47,072 nucleotides of DNA from Bacteroidaceae bacterium. GTDB taxonomy: Bacteria > Bacteroidota > Bacteroidia > Bacteroidales > Bacteroidaceae. A program made the translations under genes and the position numbers. A model generated the notes under the pieces. The model had not been told where the DNA came from. It searched no databases and worked only from the letters and a program-made list of their open reading frames with translations. Of this stretch, positions 17,804 through 26,247 are shown piece by piece (the first letter of the stretch is position 1; each line of letters starts with the position of its first letter). Where the stretch lies: the NCBI GenBank assembly GCA_017614465.1, contig JAGABW010000126.1:1-47072 (forward strand), in the 5' to 3' direction.

Positions 17804-18817
17804 ATGAAAGCAATTCAAATAAAGGAAGCAGGCAAATTAGAGGTCGTAGATGTCGAAATGCCTGAGATATCAGCAGACGAGGTGTTGTTGAAAATAAATT
17901 ATGTGGGTTTCTGCGGAAGCGATCTTAATACCTTCCGAGGCTTGAATCCAATGGTTCAATTGCCAATAATACCAGGTCACGAAATCGGAGCAACAATTGC
18001 TTCTGTTGGAAGTAATGTCCCGGATTCATTAAAACCAGGAATGGTTGTAACAGTAAATCCATATACCAATTGCGGTGAGTGTGCCTCTTGTAAGGCAGGA
18101 CAACCGAATGCCTGTGAACATAATCAGACACTTGGTGTTCAGCGTAATGGCGCAATGAAGGAATATTTAGCCTTGCCATGGCAGAAGGTAATCCCAACTG
18201 AAGGTGTTTCTACTCGTGATTGTGCTATGATTGAACCAATGAGCGTCGGTTTTCACGCAGTTAATCGCGGGGCGGTAACAGATAAAGACTCAGTGGTTGT
18301 GTTTGGATGTGGAATGATAGGACTTGGTGCTATTGTGGCTGCATCTTTGCGCGGTGCAAAAGTGATCGCTGTGGATCTTGATGATGAAAAACTTGAAATT
18401 GCTCGTAAAGTAGGTGCTACATATTCAGTGAATAGCATGAAGGAAGATTTGCATACTGCTTTAAGAAAATATACAGATGGATTTGGTCCGAATGTGGCTA
18501 TCGAAGCAGTTGGAAATCCTCATACCTATGTAAGTGCTATTGAGGAAGTTGCGTTTGCCGGACGTGTGGTTTATATTGGCTACGCAAAAAAGGATATCTC
18601 GTTCCAAACAAAATTGTTTGTTCAGAAGGAACTTACAATTCGTGGCTCACGCAATGCTATGCCTGAGGATTTTGAGGCTGTTATTCAAAGAATAGAGTCG
18701 GGTTTTGATGTTTCGCCTTTTATTTCTAAGGTCGTAAAACCAGAGGAGGCTTTTAATGCAATGACAGAATGGGATGCAAATCCAGGTAAGGTATTTAGAA
18801 TATTAGTTGAAATCTAA
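17804..18817 (+). CDS. Zinc-dependent alcohol dehydrogenase, sugar-acid dehydrogenase (LgoD/RspB-like)
   Basis: The protein is a medium-chain dehydrogenase with full zinc chemistry: catalytic-zinc ligands Cys37 (GFCGSD) and His59-Glu60 (PGHEIG), a structural zinc site Cys90, Cys93, Cys96 and Cys104, and a Rossmann motif GCGMIGLG. The C-terminal RGSRNAMPEDFEAV resembles E. coli L-galactonate 5-dehydrogenase (LgoD/YjjN) and RspB. The likely reaction is NAD+-dependent oxidation of the aldonate released by the upstream lactonase, for example L-galactonate to D-tagaturonate. The frame opens at a TTG (17777), but the ATG at 17804 gives MKAIQIKEAG, the standard start of this family, so 337 residues are annotated. 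An intrinsic terminator follows. Confidence 0.83.
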   Translation: MKAIQIKEAGKLEVVDVEMPEISADEVLLKINYVGFCGSDLNTFRGLNPMVQLPIIPGHEIGATIASVGSNVPDSLKPGMVVTVNPYTNCGECASCKAGQPNACEHNQTLGVQRNGAMKEYLALPWQKVIPTEGVSTRDCAMIEPMSVGFHAVNRGAVTDKDSVVVFGCGMIGLGAIVAASLRGAKVIAVDLDDEKLEIARKVGATYSVNSMKEDLHTALRKYTDGFGPNVAIEAVGNPHTYVSAIEEVAFAGRVVYIGYAKKDISFQTKLFVQKELTIRGSRNAMPEDFEAVIQRIESGFDVSPFISKVVKPEEAFNAMTEWDANPGKVFRILVEI

Positions 18818-18868
18818 TGAGATAAAACAAACAACAATTTATATATAATTTATCAGTTTTTTATTTGG

Positions 18869-18903
18869 GTCATCGTCTTTTGTGAAACAGACGGTGACTT
18901 TTT
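18869..18903 (+). terminator. Intrinsic terminator of the sugar-oxidation cassette
   Basis: GTCATCGTCT (18869-18878) pairs with AGACGGTGAC (18889-18898), with one T-G wobble, and is followed by TTTTT. Confidence 0.75.
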
Positions 18904-18965
18904 GCTGTTATATAATTGATAATGAAAAAAAATATCAACTTTTAATTTTTTTTTGCAAACTCAAC

Positions 18966-18996
18966 TTTGCAAATTCAATATATTGTTGTAACTTTG
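18966..18996 (+). promoter_or_regulatory. Consensus Bacteroidota promoter of the ATPase gene
   Basis: TTTG (18966-18969) and TAACTTTG (18989-18996) are separated by exactly 19 nt, an excellent match to the -33/-7 consensus. The leader would be about 120 nt and contains a small stem (AAACTC 19072-19077 with GAGTTT 19088-19093). Confidence 0.8.
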
Positions 18997-19122
18997 TAGC
19001 GCAATTTACATAAAACCGCACTAAAAAGTGTTTTTTAACATTTGCGTAGTTTTGTATAATATGCAAAAATCAAACTCTTTTTATAATGAGTTTACACATT
19101 ATTATATAAATTAAGGGATTTT

Positions 19123-20304
19123 ATGGAATCATTTTTCCGCACACACAAGTATCTTGTAGAACATCTAGGACCTACAGTTCGTCGTGATCTAATGGATGAA
19201 GTCGATTGGAAGCAACGAATGATAGGTATTAAAGGTGCGCGAGGAGTGGGGAAGACAACTTTCCTCTTACAGTATGCGCAAGAAAACTATTCGCCCGACG
19301 ACCATCAGTGTTTGTATATAAACACTAATAACTTCTACATCCAGAATATAGGAATCACCGCATTTGCCGATGACTTCTATCATAATGGAGGTAAGGTTCT
19401 TCTGATAGATCAAGTATTCAAGCAGCCCGACTGGAGTAGTCAATTGCGTGAATGTTATGATCGTTTCCCTGGACTAAAGATTATTTTTACAGGTTCTTCT
19501 GTTATGCGTTTGAAAGAAGAAAATCCTGAGTTAAACAAGATTGTTCATTCTTATAATCTCAGAGGTTTTTCTTTCCGTGAATTCCTAAACCTAAAGACTG
19601 GTTTTCACTTCCCTGCATATTCATTGCAAGAAATTCTTGAGAATCATACAAAGATTGCTCAGGAAATAATTTCTGAGGTGAATCCACGTAACTATTTCAG
19701 TGATTATTTGCATCATGGTTTCTATCCGTTCTTCTTGGAGCAGCAGAATTATTCTGAGAATCTGTTGAAGACCATGAACATGATGATTGAGGTGGATATA
19801 CTTCAACTCAAGCAAATCGAATTGAAATATCTTCCAAAACTGAAACTCTTGTTCTACTTGCTCACAAGCAGTGGTAGCAGTGTGCCTAATGTAAGTCAGT
19901 TGGCTCAAGAATTAGGTATGTCAAGAGCGACAGTTATGAATTATATAAAATATCTTATGGATGCCCGTCTTGTGAATATGATTTATTCTAAAGGAGATGA
20001 GTTTCCTAAGAAACCGGCTCGCGTACTTTTGCACAACTCAAATCTGATGTATAGTTTCTATCCACGTCGATTTGATGAACATGATGTTCTGGAAACATTC
20101 TTCTGTAACACAATGTGGAAAGACCATCATGTGAATAAGGCTGGTAACATATGCTCCTTCATCATCGATGGAGATATGGAATTCCGCATTGCTGAACATG
20201 GAACTCGTTTGAAGAGTAAATCAAAAATCACATTCGCTGTTAATCAGATGGATGTAGGTGAAGGAAACCAGATTCCGCTTTGGCTGTTTGGCTTCTTGTA
20301 TTGA
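19123..20304 (+). CDS. AAA-type ATPase (AAA_14-like) with C-terminal winged-helix region; Walker-B Glu replaced by Gln
   Basis: The 393-residue protein has an N-terminal P-loop ATPase domain with Walker A GARGVGKTTF (Lys44) and Walker B VLLIDQVFKQPDW, where Asp96 is followed by Gln97 instead of the usual catalytic glutamate. A sensor-like FTGSSVMRL follows. After the ATPase module comes a winged-helix segment (VPNVSQLAQELGMSRATVMNYIKYLMDARLVNMI) and a beta-rich C-terminal domain. The layout matches the AAA_14/DUF4143 family of archaeal/bacterial ATPases, whose biological role is mostly unknown. No partner toxin or mobile element is adjacent. It has its own promoter and lies 183 nt upstream of the PFOR gene. 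Function should be left open. Confidence 0.75.
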   Translation: MESFFRTHKYLVEHLGPTVRRDLMDEVDWKQRMIGIKGARGVGKTTFLLQYAQENYSPDDHQCLYINTNNFYIQNIGITAFADDFYHNGGKVLLIDQVFKQPDWSSQLRECYDRFPGLKIIFTGSSVMRLKEENPELNKIVHSYNLRGFSFREFLNLKTGFHFPAYSLQEILENHTKIAQEIISEVNPRNYFSDYLHHGFYPFFLEQQNYSENLLKTMNMMIEVDILQLKQIELKYLPKLKLLFYLLTSSGSSVPNVSQLAQELGMSRATVMNYIKYLMDARLVNMIYSKGDEFPKKPARVLLHNSNLMYSFYPRRFDEHDVLETFFCNTMWKDHHVNKAGNICSFIIDGDMEFRIAEHGTRLKSKSKITFAVNQMDVGEGNQIPLWLFGFLY

Positions 20305-20387
20305 TGACACTTTTCACAAGATAAATACCGAGTACAAGATAAAATGCGAATATAGATTATTTTTGAAATGGGTATTGTCGGAATAAT

Positions 20388-20411
20388 ACTGTAGATTGAG
20401 AAATCTATAGT
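20388..20411 (+). promoter_or_regulatory. Stem-loop in the region upstream of nifJ
   Basis: ACTGTAGATT (20388-20397) pairs with AATCTATAGT (20402-20411), 10 bp with one wobble and a GAGA tetraloop. There is no U-run after it, so a processing or regulatory hairpin is more likely than a terminator. A clean TAnnTTTG box is not seen here. Confidence 0.4.
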
Positions 20412-20487
20412 AATAAACGTTATGCCTAAATCAATAAGTATGATATTAATTCTTACAAAATATTAATTTAATTATTATGGCTTAATT

Positions 20488-23400
20488 ATGGCAAAAGAAA
20501 AGAAATTTATTACCTGTGATGGTAATCAGGCAGCTGCACACATAGCCTACATGTTTTCAGAAGTAGCTGCTATTTATCCTATCACTCCATCATCTCCAAT
20601 GGCAGAGCACGTAGATGAATGGGCTGTAGCTGGAAGAAAGAATCTTTTTGGTGATACTGTCAGCGTACAGGAAATGCAATCTGAAGGTGGTGCTGCAGGT
20701 GCAGTTCACGGAAGTCTTCAGGCTGGTGCTCTCACAACAACATTTACTGCATCACAAGGTCTTCTTCTGATGATCCCTAATATGTACAAGATTGCAGGTG
20801 AATTGCTTCCAAGTGTATTCCACGTAAGTGCACGTACAGTTGCTTCTCACTCTCTTTGTATTTTCGGTGACCACGGTGACGTTATGGCATGCCGTCAGAC
20901 AGGTTTTGCAATGTTGGCAGAAGGTTCTGTTCAGGAAGTTATGGATCTTAGTGCAGTTGCACACCTCGCTACTTTGAAATGCCGAGTACCATTCATCAAC
21001 TTCTTTGATGGATTCCGTACTTCACACGAATATCAGAAGATTGAAGAAATGGATATGGAAGATATCCGTCCACTTGTTGATATGCAGGCTGTGTCTGATT
21101 TCCGCTCACGCGCACTCACACCAGAGCATCCACAAGCTAAGGGTATGGCTGAAAACCCAGAGACATTCTTCACTCACCGTGAATCATGTAACCCATTCTA
21201 TGATGCTGTTCCAGAAGTAGTAGAAGAATACATGAAGGAAATCTCTAAGATTACAGGTCGTGAATATAAATTGTTCTCTTATTATGGAGCAGAAGATGCA
21301 GAAGAAGTTATTATATTGATGGGTTCTGCAACTGAAGCAGCTCGTGAAGCAATCGACTATGCTAATGCTAATGGCAAGAAGTATGGTATGGTTAGCGTTC
21401 ACCTCTATCGTCCATTCTCTAAGAAACACCTCTTCGAGGCAGTTCCTAAGACTTGTAAGAAGATTGCAGTTCTTGACCGTACAAAAGAACCAGGTGCTGG
21501 TGCACAACCACTTCACCTTGATGTTAAGGAAGCATTCTATGGTGTAGAAAATGCTCCAGAAATCGTAGGTGGTATCTATGGTCTTGGAAGTAACGACGTT
21601 ACTCCAACAATGATTCTTTCTGTATATGAGAACCTTGAACTTCCACAACCAAAGAACGACTTCACTCTTGGTATCGTTGACGATGTTACATTCCGTTCTC
21701 TTCCACTCGAAGAAGAAAAAGCACTTGGTGGTGAAGGAATCTTCGAAGCTAAGTTCTTCGGTCTTGGTGCTGACGGTACTGTAGGTGCAAACAAGAACTC
21801 TGTTAAGATCATCGGTGATAACACAAATAAGTATTGCCAGGCTTACTTCTCTTATGACTCTAAGAAGTCAGGAGGTTTCACTTGTTCACACCTTCGTTTC
21901 GGTGACACTCCAATCCGTTCTACATATCAGATTAAGACTCCTAACTTCGTTGCATGTCACGTACAGGCTTATCTCCGTATGTACGATGTAACTCGTGGTC
22001 TTCGTGAAAACGGTACATTCCTTTTGAATACAATTTGGAATGCAGACGAATTGGCAAAGAATCTTCCAAACAACGTTAAGAGATATTTCGCTCAGAAGAA
22101 TATCACTGTTTATTATATCAACGCAACTAAGATCGCTCAGGAAATCGGTCTTGGCAACCGTACAAACACAATCCTCCAGAGTGCATTCTTCCGCATTACT
22201 GAAGTAATCCCTGTAGATTTGGCTATCGAACAAATGAAGAAATTCATTGTTAAGTCATATGGAAAGAAGGGTGAGGATGTTGTCAACATGAACTATGCTG
22301 CTGTTGATCGCGGTAACGAATATAACGTTCTTGCAATCGATCCAGCTTGGGCTAATCTTGAAGATGAACCAAAAGAAGAAAACAACGATCCAGAATTCAT
22401 CAACAAACTTGTTCGTCCAATCAACGCTCAAGATGGTGAATTACTTCACGTTTCTGACTTCAAGGGATATGAAGACGGTACTTGGGAACAAGGAACTGCT
22501 GCATACGAAAAACGTGGTGTTAGTGCTCTTGTACCAAAGTGGGATCCTGAATTCTGTTCACAATGTAACAAGTGTGCATTCGTTTGTCCTCACGCTTGTA
22601 TCCGTCCATTTGTTATGGATGAAAACGAAGCTGCAGGCTTAGATGCTGCTAAGATTGACGTTCTTGCTCCAGCTGCTCTTAAGGGAATGAAATTCCGTAT
22701 GCAGGTTGGTGTTATGGACTGTCTTGGTTGTGGTAACTGTGTTGACGTATGTCTTGGTAAGAAGGGTAATAAGGCTCTTACTATGGTTCCACTTGAAGGT
22801 GAACTTCCTGAAGCTAAGAACTGGGATTACTGTGTTGAAAACGTTAAGTCTAAGCAGGATCTTATCGACATTAAGTCAAATCCACGTCTTAGCCAGTTTG
22901 CAACTCCATTGTTCGAGTTCTCAGGTGCATGCTCTGGATGTGGTGAAACTCCATATGTTAAGCTCATCTCTCAACTCTTCGGAGATCGTCAGATGGTTGC
23001 TAACGCAACAGGTTGTTCTTCAATCTATTCTGGTTCAATCCCATCAACTCCATATACAACTAACGAAAAAGGACAAGGTCCAGCATGGGCTAACTCATTG
23101 TTCGAAGACTTCTGTGAATTCGGTCTTGGTATGGTTCTTGCTAACAAGAAGATGCGTGCTCGTATCGTTTCACTTCTTAATGAAATGATTGCATCTGACA
23201 AGACTTCTGCAGAATACAAGGCTGCTGCACAAGAATGGATTGACAACAAGGATAATGCAGATGCAAGTAAGGTAGCTGCTGCTAAGTTGATCCCATTCAT
23301 CAACGAAAGTGCTTCTAAGGGATGCCCTGTATGCAAGCAACTTCAGGAACTCAGCCACTTCCTCGTTAAGCGTAGCCAGTGGATCATTGGTGGTGACGGT

Positions 23401-24039
23401 GCTTCATATGATATCGGTTACGGCGGTCTTGACCACGTACTCGCTTCAGGTGAAGATGTTAACATCTTTGTTATCGACACTGAGGTTTACTCTAACACAG
23501 GTGGTCAGTCTTCAAAAGCTACTCCAATTGGTGCAATCGCTCAGTTCGCTGCAGGTGGTAAGCGCATCACAAAGAAAGACCTTGGTCTTATGCAGTCAAC
23601 TTACGGATATGTATATGTTGCACAAGTAGCAATGGGTGCTGATAACAACCAGTGCTTGAAGGCAATCCGTGAAGCTGAAGCTTATCCAGGTCCATCACTC
23701 ATCATCGGTTATGCTCCATGTATCAACCACGGTCTTAAGGCTAAGGGAGGTATGGGTAAGAGTCAGGCTGAAGAGGCTAAGGCTGTTGAATGCGGTTACT
23801 GGCATCTTTGGAGATTCGATCCACGTCTTGCTGAAGAAGGAAAGAACCCATTCCAACTCGATTCTAAGGAACCTAACTGGGATAACTTCCAAGCATTCCT
23901 TGACGGTGAAGTTCGTTACCTCTCTCTTAAGAAGGCAAAACCAGCTGAAGCTCAAGAACTCTTCGATGCTGCTAAGAAAGCTGCACAACACCGTTATGCA
24001 ACATATGTTCGCATGAGCAAATTAGACTATTCACTTTAA
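20488..24039 (+). CDS. nifJ: Pyruvate:ferredoxin (flavodoxin) oxidoreductase
   Basis: This single-chain PFOR of 1183 residues converts pyruvate and CoA to acetyl-CoA, CO2 and reduced ferredoxin. Domains follow the family order: N-terminal pyruvate-binding domain with YPITPSSPMAEHVDEW, a middle transketolase-like domain, the 2[4Fe-4S] ferredoxin domain (CSQCNKCAFVC from Cys690 and CLGCGNCVDVC from Cys745), then the TPP domain. That domain starts with a cluster cysteine pair at Cys815 and Cys818 (CSGCGE) and has GDGASYDIGYGGLDHV and SNTGGQSSKATP. Codon use is strongly biased (GGT, CGT, AAC, TTC), unlike most neighbours, a sign of very high expression. It probably supplies reduced ferredoxin to the Rnf complex encoded 13 kb away. 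A strong terminator follows. Confidence 0.97.
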   Translation: MAKEKKFITCDGNQAAAHIAYMFSEVAAIYPITPSSPMAEHVDEWAVAGRKNLFGDTVSVQEMQSEGGAAGAVHGSLQAGALTTTFTASQGLLLMIPNMYKIAGELLPSVFHVSARTVASHSLCIFGDHGDVMACRQTGFAMLAEGSVQEVMDLSAVAHLATLKCRVPFINFFDGFRTSHEYQKIEEMDMEDIRPLVDMQAVSDFRSRALTPEHPQAKGMAENPETFFTHRESCNPFYDAVPEVVEEYMKEISKITGREYKLFSYYGAEDAEEVIILMGSATEAAREAIDYANANGKKYGMVSVHLYRPFSKKHLFEAVPKTCKKIAVLDRTKEPGAGAQPLHLDVKEAFYGVENAPEIVGGIYGLGSNDVTPTMILSVYENLELPQPKNDFTLGIVDDVTFRSLPLEEEKALGGEGIFEAKFFGLGADGTVGANKNSVKIIGDNTNKYCQAYFSYDSKKSGGFTCSHLRFGDTPIRSTYQIKTPNFVACHVQAYLRMYDVTRGLRENGTFLLNTIWNADELAKNLPNNVKRYFAQKNITVYYINATKIAQEIGLGNRTNTILQSAFFRITEVIPVDLAIEQMKKFIVKSYGKKGEDVVNMNYAAVDRGNEYNVLAIDPAWANLEDEPKEENNDPEFINKLVRPINAQDGELLHVSDFKGYEDGTWEQGTAAYEKRGVSALVPKWDPEFCSQCNKCAFVCPHACIRPFVMDENEAAGLDAAKIDVLAPAALKGMKFRMQVGVMDCLGCGNCVDVCLGKKGNKALTMVPLEGELPEAKNWDYCVENVKSKQDLIDIKSNPRLSQFATPLFEFSGACSGCGETPYVKLISQLFGDRQMVANATGCSSIYSGSIPSTPYTTNEKGQGPAWANSLFEDFCEFGLGMVLANKKMRARIVSLLNEMIASDKTSAEYKAAAQEWIDNKDNADASKVAAAKLIPFINESASKGCPVCKQLQELSHFLVKRSQWIIGGDGASYDIGYGGLDHVLASGEDVNIFVIDTEVYSNTGGQSSKATPIGAIAQFAAGGKRITKKDLGLMQSTYGYVYVAQVAMGADNNQCLKAIREAEAYPGPSLIIGYAPCINHGLKAKGGMGKSQAEEAKAVECGYWHLWRFDPRLAEEGKNPFQLDSKEPNWDNFQAFLDGEVRYLSLKKAKPAEAQELFDAAKKAAQHRYATYVRMSKLDYSL

Positions 24040-24062
24040 TTATAAAGTGTAAATATATTTAG

Positions 24063-24096
24063 AAAACAGGAACTTATTCGGTTCCTGTTTTTTTTT
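24063..24096 (+). terminator. Intrinsic terminator of nifJ
   Basis: AAAACAGGAAC (24063-24073) and GTTCCTGTTTT (24081-24091) form a perfect 11-bp stem with a 7-nt loop, followed by a T-run. Confidence 0.92.
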
Positions 24097-24542
24097 ATAA
24101 AAGTATCTTTACCTCAATTTATTCCCACCGATGTGCAATAGATGATAATAGCGTTATACTTTGTTTTTTCACTTTATAACTTAAAAAATTATGAAGTTCG
24201 AAAAATATTTAGGTTCTTCCTTTTTTCTACGAAAAAATTGGAGAGTCTTATTTTTTTCTTTGTTTTGCATCTGAATATTGTTCTCGAATAATCAAACAAT
24301 TCTTTATGGTTTTGAATAACAGTTTTCTTTACCATAAGTCTTACCCAAAAGCTTAATCATCCTTAATACTTATGGCTACGGTTTACAAGTTGATTATAAT
24401 AGTGATGTAGTTCAAGCATATATGGGGGCTTGGTAGAAAGTGTAAGATCTGAGTCCCAGCATTTTATTGACAGTTTTTTCAGAAATGAGTAATTTTGTAA
24501 TATTCAAAATGAAGCCTAATAAGTAAGAAGAATAGGGGTGTG
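24097..24542. other. Gene-free spacer between nifJ and mtnN terminators
   Basis: I see no convincing gene, RNA or mobile-element end in this 446-nt stretch. A 30-codon open stretch ending at a TAG at 24434-24436 reads like protein (YGYGLQVDYNSD) but has no start codon and could be chance or a decayed remnant. Confidence 0.5.
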
Positions 24543-24586
24543 AAAAAATGAGGAATAGCATCAGACACGGCTAAACCTCATTTTTT
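24543..24586 (-). terminator. Intrinsic terminator of mtnN
   Basis: AAAAAATGAGG (24543-24553) and CCTCATTTTTT (24576-24586) form a perfect 11-bp stem with a 22-nt loop, just downstream of mtnN on the minus strand. Confidence 0.8.
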
Positions 24587-24615
24587 ATTATATGAATAGA
24601 TGATTTTTAAGAGAA

Positions 24616-25296
24616 TCACTTAATAGTTTCCAGATATTTCAAGAGTATATGAAATGAATTCTCAGCTAATGTGTTCCAGAAGTTCTTATATTCTTCCACA
24701 TGTTGTTCTGCACCTATTGTGTCGCTTATTATTCTGAATGAAATAAACGGTGTGGACAGAATCTTGCAAGTATGGGCAATAGCGCATGATTCCATGTCAA
24801 CAGCAAGTCCTTTAGGATATTTGTCTTTTATAGATTCCAGAATATTACGTTCTGTTATAAACTGCTCTCCAGTGCATATAGTGCCAATTTTTATACATGG
24901 ATTTTCTTTCTGTACCTCTTTTGCAGCGTTCAATAACGTTTCGTCAACATTGAAAGGATTTACGATGTCAATGCCTTCACCTTCTTCGCCCACGTAGGCA
25001 TCATGATATACCAGTAAGTCCGATACAACCACATCCATTACTTTTATATCCTTGTCTATGCCACCTGCAACACCCGAACTGATTAAGTAATCAGGTTTGA
25101 ATGTCTGGATTAAAACGGAGGCACCTACCGCAGCATTGACTTTTCCTATACCACATTTGTGTAAGATTAGTTTTTTGTCGGCATAATACCCTGAGTGATA
25201 TTTAAATCCGTTAACTGTTATTTCTTCGGGTTGGGTAAGGACTTTGCTAATGCTTGCCAATTCCTTATCCATGGCTACTATTATTGCGATTGTCAT
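24616..25296 (-). CDS. mtnN: 5'-methylthioadenosine/S-adenosylhomocysteine nucleosidase
   Basis: The 226-residue enzyme cleaves adenine from methylthioadenosine and S-adenosylhomocysteine, serving methyl-cycle detoxification and AI-2 precursor formation. Signatures are IAIIVAMDKELASI with the catalytic Glu12, SSGVAGGIDKDIKVMDVVVSD, CTGEQFI, the substrate-binding AVDMESCAIAH, and RIISDTIG with the catalytic aspartate. Length fits the family. It is monocistronic, transcribed divergently from the outer-membrane barrel gene, and followed by a strong terminator. Confidence 0.95.
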   Translation of the reverse strand: MTIAIIVAMDKELASISKVLTQPEEITVNGFKYHSGYYADKKLILHKCGIGKVNAAVGASVLIQTFKPDYLISSGVAGGIDKDIKVMDVVVSDLLVYHDAYVGEEGEGIDIVNPFNVDETLLNAAKEVQKENPCIKIGTICTGEQFITERNILESIKDKYPKGLAVDMESCAIAHTCKILSTPFISFRIISDTIGAEQHVEEYKNFWNTLAENSFHILLKYLETIK

Positions 25297-25323
25297 ATTG
25301 TTCGTGATAATTTATGATTCTGA

Positions 25324-25331
25324 TGCAAATT
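25324..25331 (-). promoter_or_regulatory. Promoter -7 box of mtnN
   Basis: The minus strand reads TAAATTTG here, 27 nt before the mtnN ATG. The -33 region overlaps the first of two operator-like dyads. Confidence 0.55.
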
Positions 25332-25340
25332 TAGTGCTTT

Positions 25341-25377
25341 TTAGGGAAAATCCTAATTTACTTTAGGAAAAATCCTT
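25341..25377. promoter_or_regulatory. Two operator-like dyads 22 bp apart in a divergent promoter region
   Basis: Two related 15-bp elements, TTAGGGAAAATCCTA (25341-25355) and TTAGGAAAAATCCTT (25363-25377), start 22 bp apart, about two helical turns. Each is itself a dyad around an A-tract. They occupy the -33 regions of both mtnN and the divergent barrel gene, so a shared regulator is plausible. Confidence 0.4.
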
Positions 25378-25399
25378 TATTAGTTATGATTATAATAAT

Positions 25400-25407
25400 T
25401 ATCTTTG
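25400..25407 (+). promoter_or_regulatory. Promoter -7 box of the outer-membrane barrel gene
   Basis: TATCTTTG is 31 nt before the ATG at 25439. The poorly conserved -33 region abuts the second dyad. Confidence 0.6.
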
Positions 25408-25438
25408 TATCAGTAAAACTATTTATTGACTAAAATTA

Positions 25439-26152
25439 ATGCTTATGGAAAATCTTACTTCAATCAGAAAAATTATAGTTTGCTTGGTTGTCTTAATATC
25501 CGGTAACTCAGCGCAGGCACAAAATCCATGGAAAAATGTTGCCGACAGTCCTATGGGTATGCATGTAGGATATGTGTCAAAACAATGGTCAACAGATTTT
25601 GGCGATTACAAATTTAAAGAGAATCTGTTTGGCGAAGAAGACAAACGACTACACGGTCTTCAAATAGGTTTCACATATCAGCCTTATACTCGTTATGGAT
25701 TAGGCCTATATACAGGATTTGATTTAGACTTATATTTTGCATCGGGCAAAAGTATGGGCTATGATAATTTCTCGGAGGTTAGCGGACATGTTCCGTTTCA
25801 TGCTTTATTGCGTATTCCTATTGCTCGTCAGACCGATTTCCGTATTCATGGAGGTTTAGGATTGGACTATGTGTTCCATGGCGAGTTCTATGACTCGGAT
25901 TATCATAATGGATGGTATCCGGATGGTTACGTAACTGATAGAGCAGTAGTTCATTATAATCGTGATGGTTGGCCTGCTCGATTTAATGCTTCTGCAGAAA
26001 TTGCATTAGGATTAAGAGTAAAATCTTTTAACCTGAATGTTATGTATTCAGCAGGTTTGACCGATCATAAACTCTATACAGAACATCTGCGCAAAGACAC
26101 AAGACAGAACAAGTTTACCGTTTCTGTAGGATGGTTGTTTACAGATGATTAA
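25439..26152 (+). CDS. Predicted outer-membrane beta-barrel protein
   Basis: The 237-residue product has a signal peptide (KIIVCLVVLISGNSAQAQ, cleavage after AQA) followed by alternating hydrophobic/polar strands rich in Gly and aromatic residues, for example LHGLQIGFTYQPYTRYGLGLYTGFDLDLYF, FNASAEIALGLRVKSFNLNVMYSAGL and a final FTVSVGWLF. This looks like an eight-strand or similar small outer-membrane barrel (OmpA/OprF-like porin family of Bacteroidota). I do not recognise a specific family and no ligand can be proposed. A second ATG six bases downstream (25445) is an equally good start. It is monocistronic. Confidence 0.7.
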   Translation: MLMENLTSIRKIIVCLVVLISGNSAQAQNPWKNVADSPMGMHVGYVSKQWSTDFGDYKFKENLFGEEDKRLHGLQIGFTYQPYTRYGLGLYTGFDLDLYFASGKSMGYDNFSEVSGHVPFHALLRIPIARQTDFRIHGGLGLDYVFHGEFYDSDYHNGWYPDGYVTDRAVVHYNRDGWPARFNASAEIALGLRVKSFNLNVMYSAGLTDHKLYTEHLRKDTRQNKFTVSVGWLFTDD

Positions 26153-26187
26153 AGTTAATTAAAATTAAAATTAAAACAAAAAATGCA

Positions 26188-26211
26188 TATTTTCTGTATA
26201 TACGGAAAATA
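26188..26211. promoter_or_regulatory. 24-bp near-perfect palindrome upstream of the carboxyltransferase promoter
   Basis: The segment reads TATTTTC, T, GTATATAC, G, GAAAATA; all positions but one pair are complementary (11 of 12). It lies about 36 bp upstream of the -7 box, a suitable position for an operator or activator site. It could also form a hairpin after the barrel gene, but no U-run follows. Confidence 0.4.
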
Positions 26212-26247
26212 ATTAAATATCGTGGGCTGTATTTCCCAATAAATTCT

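Noticed and set aside
19019-19036. Short CACT-AAAA-AGTG hairpin plus T6 in the ATPase leader as an attenuator
   Set aside because: A 4-bp stem is too weak to stop transcription and no leader peptide is visible.
19123-20304. Defence-system or toxin-antitoxin role for the AAA-type ATPase
   Set aside because: No partner nuclease, reverse transcriptase, toxin or mobile-element signature is adjacent; the neighbours are housekeeping genes.
20752-24016. Many long reading frames on both strands inside nifJ
   Set aside because: They are shadows of the strongly biased codon use of nifJ; none has a start context or domain.
24338-24436. Protein-like open stretch (YGYGLQVDYNSD) in the nifJ-mtnN spacer, possible gene remnant
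   Set aside because: No start codon, only about 30 codons, and no matching fragment nearby; open stretches of this size are expected by chance.
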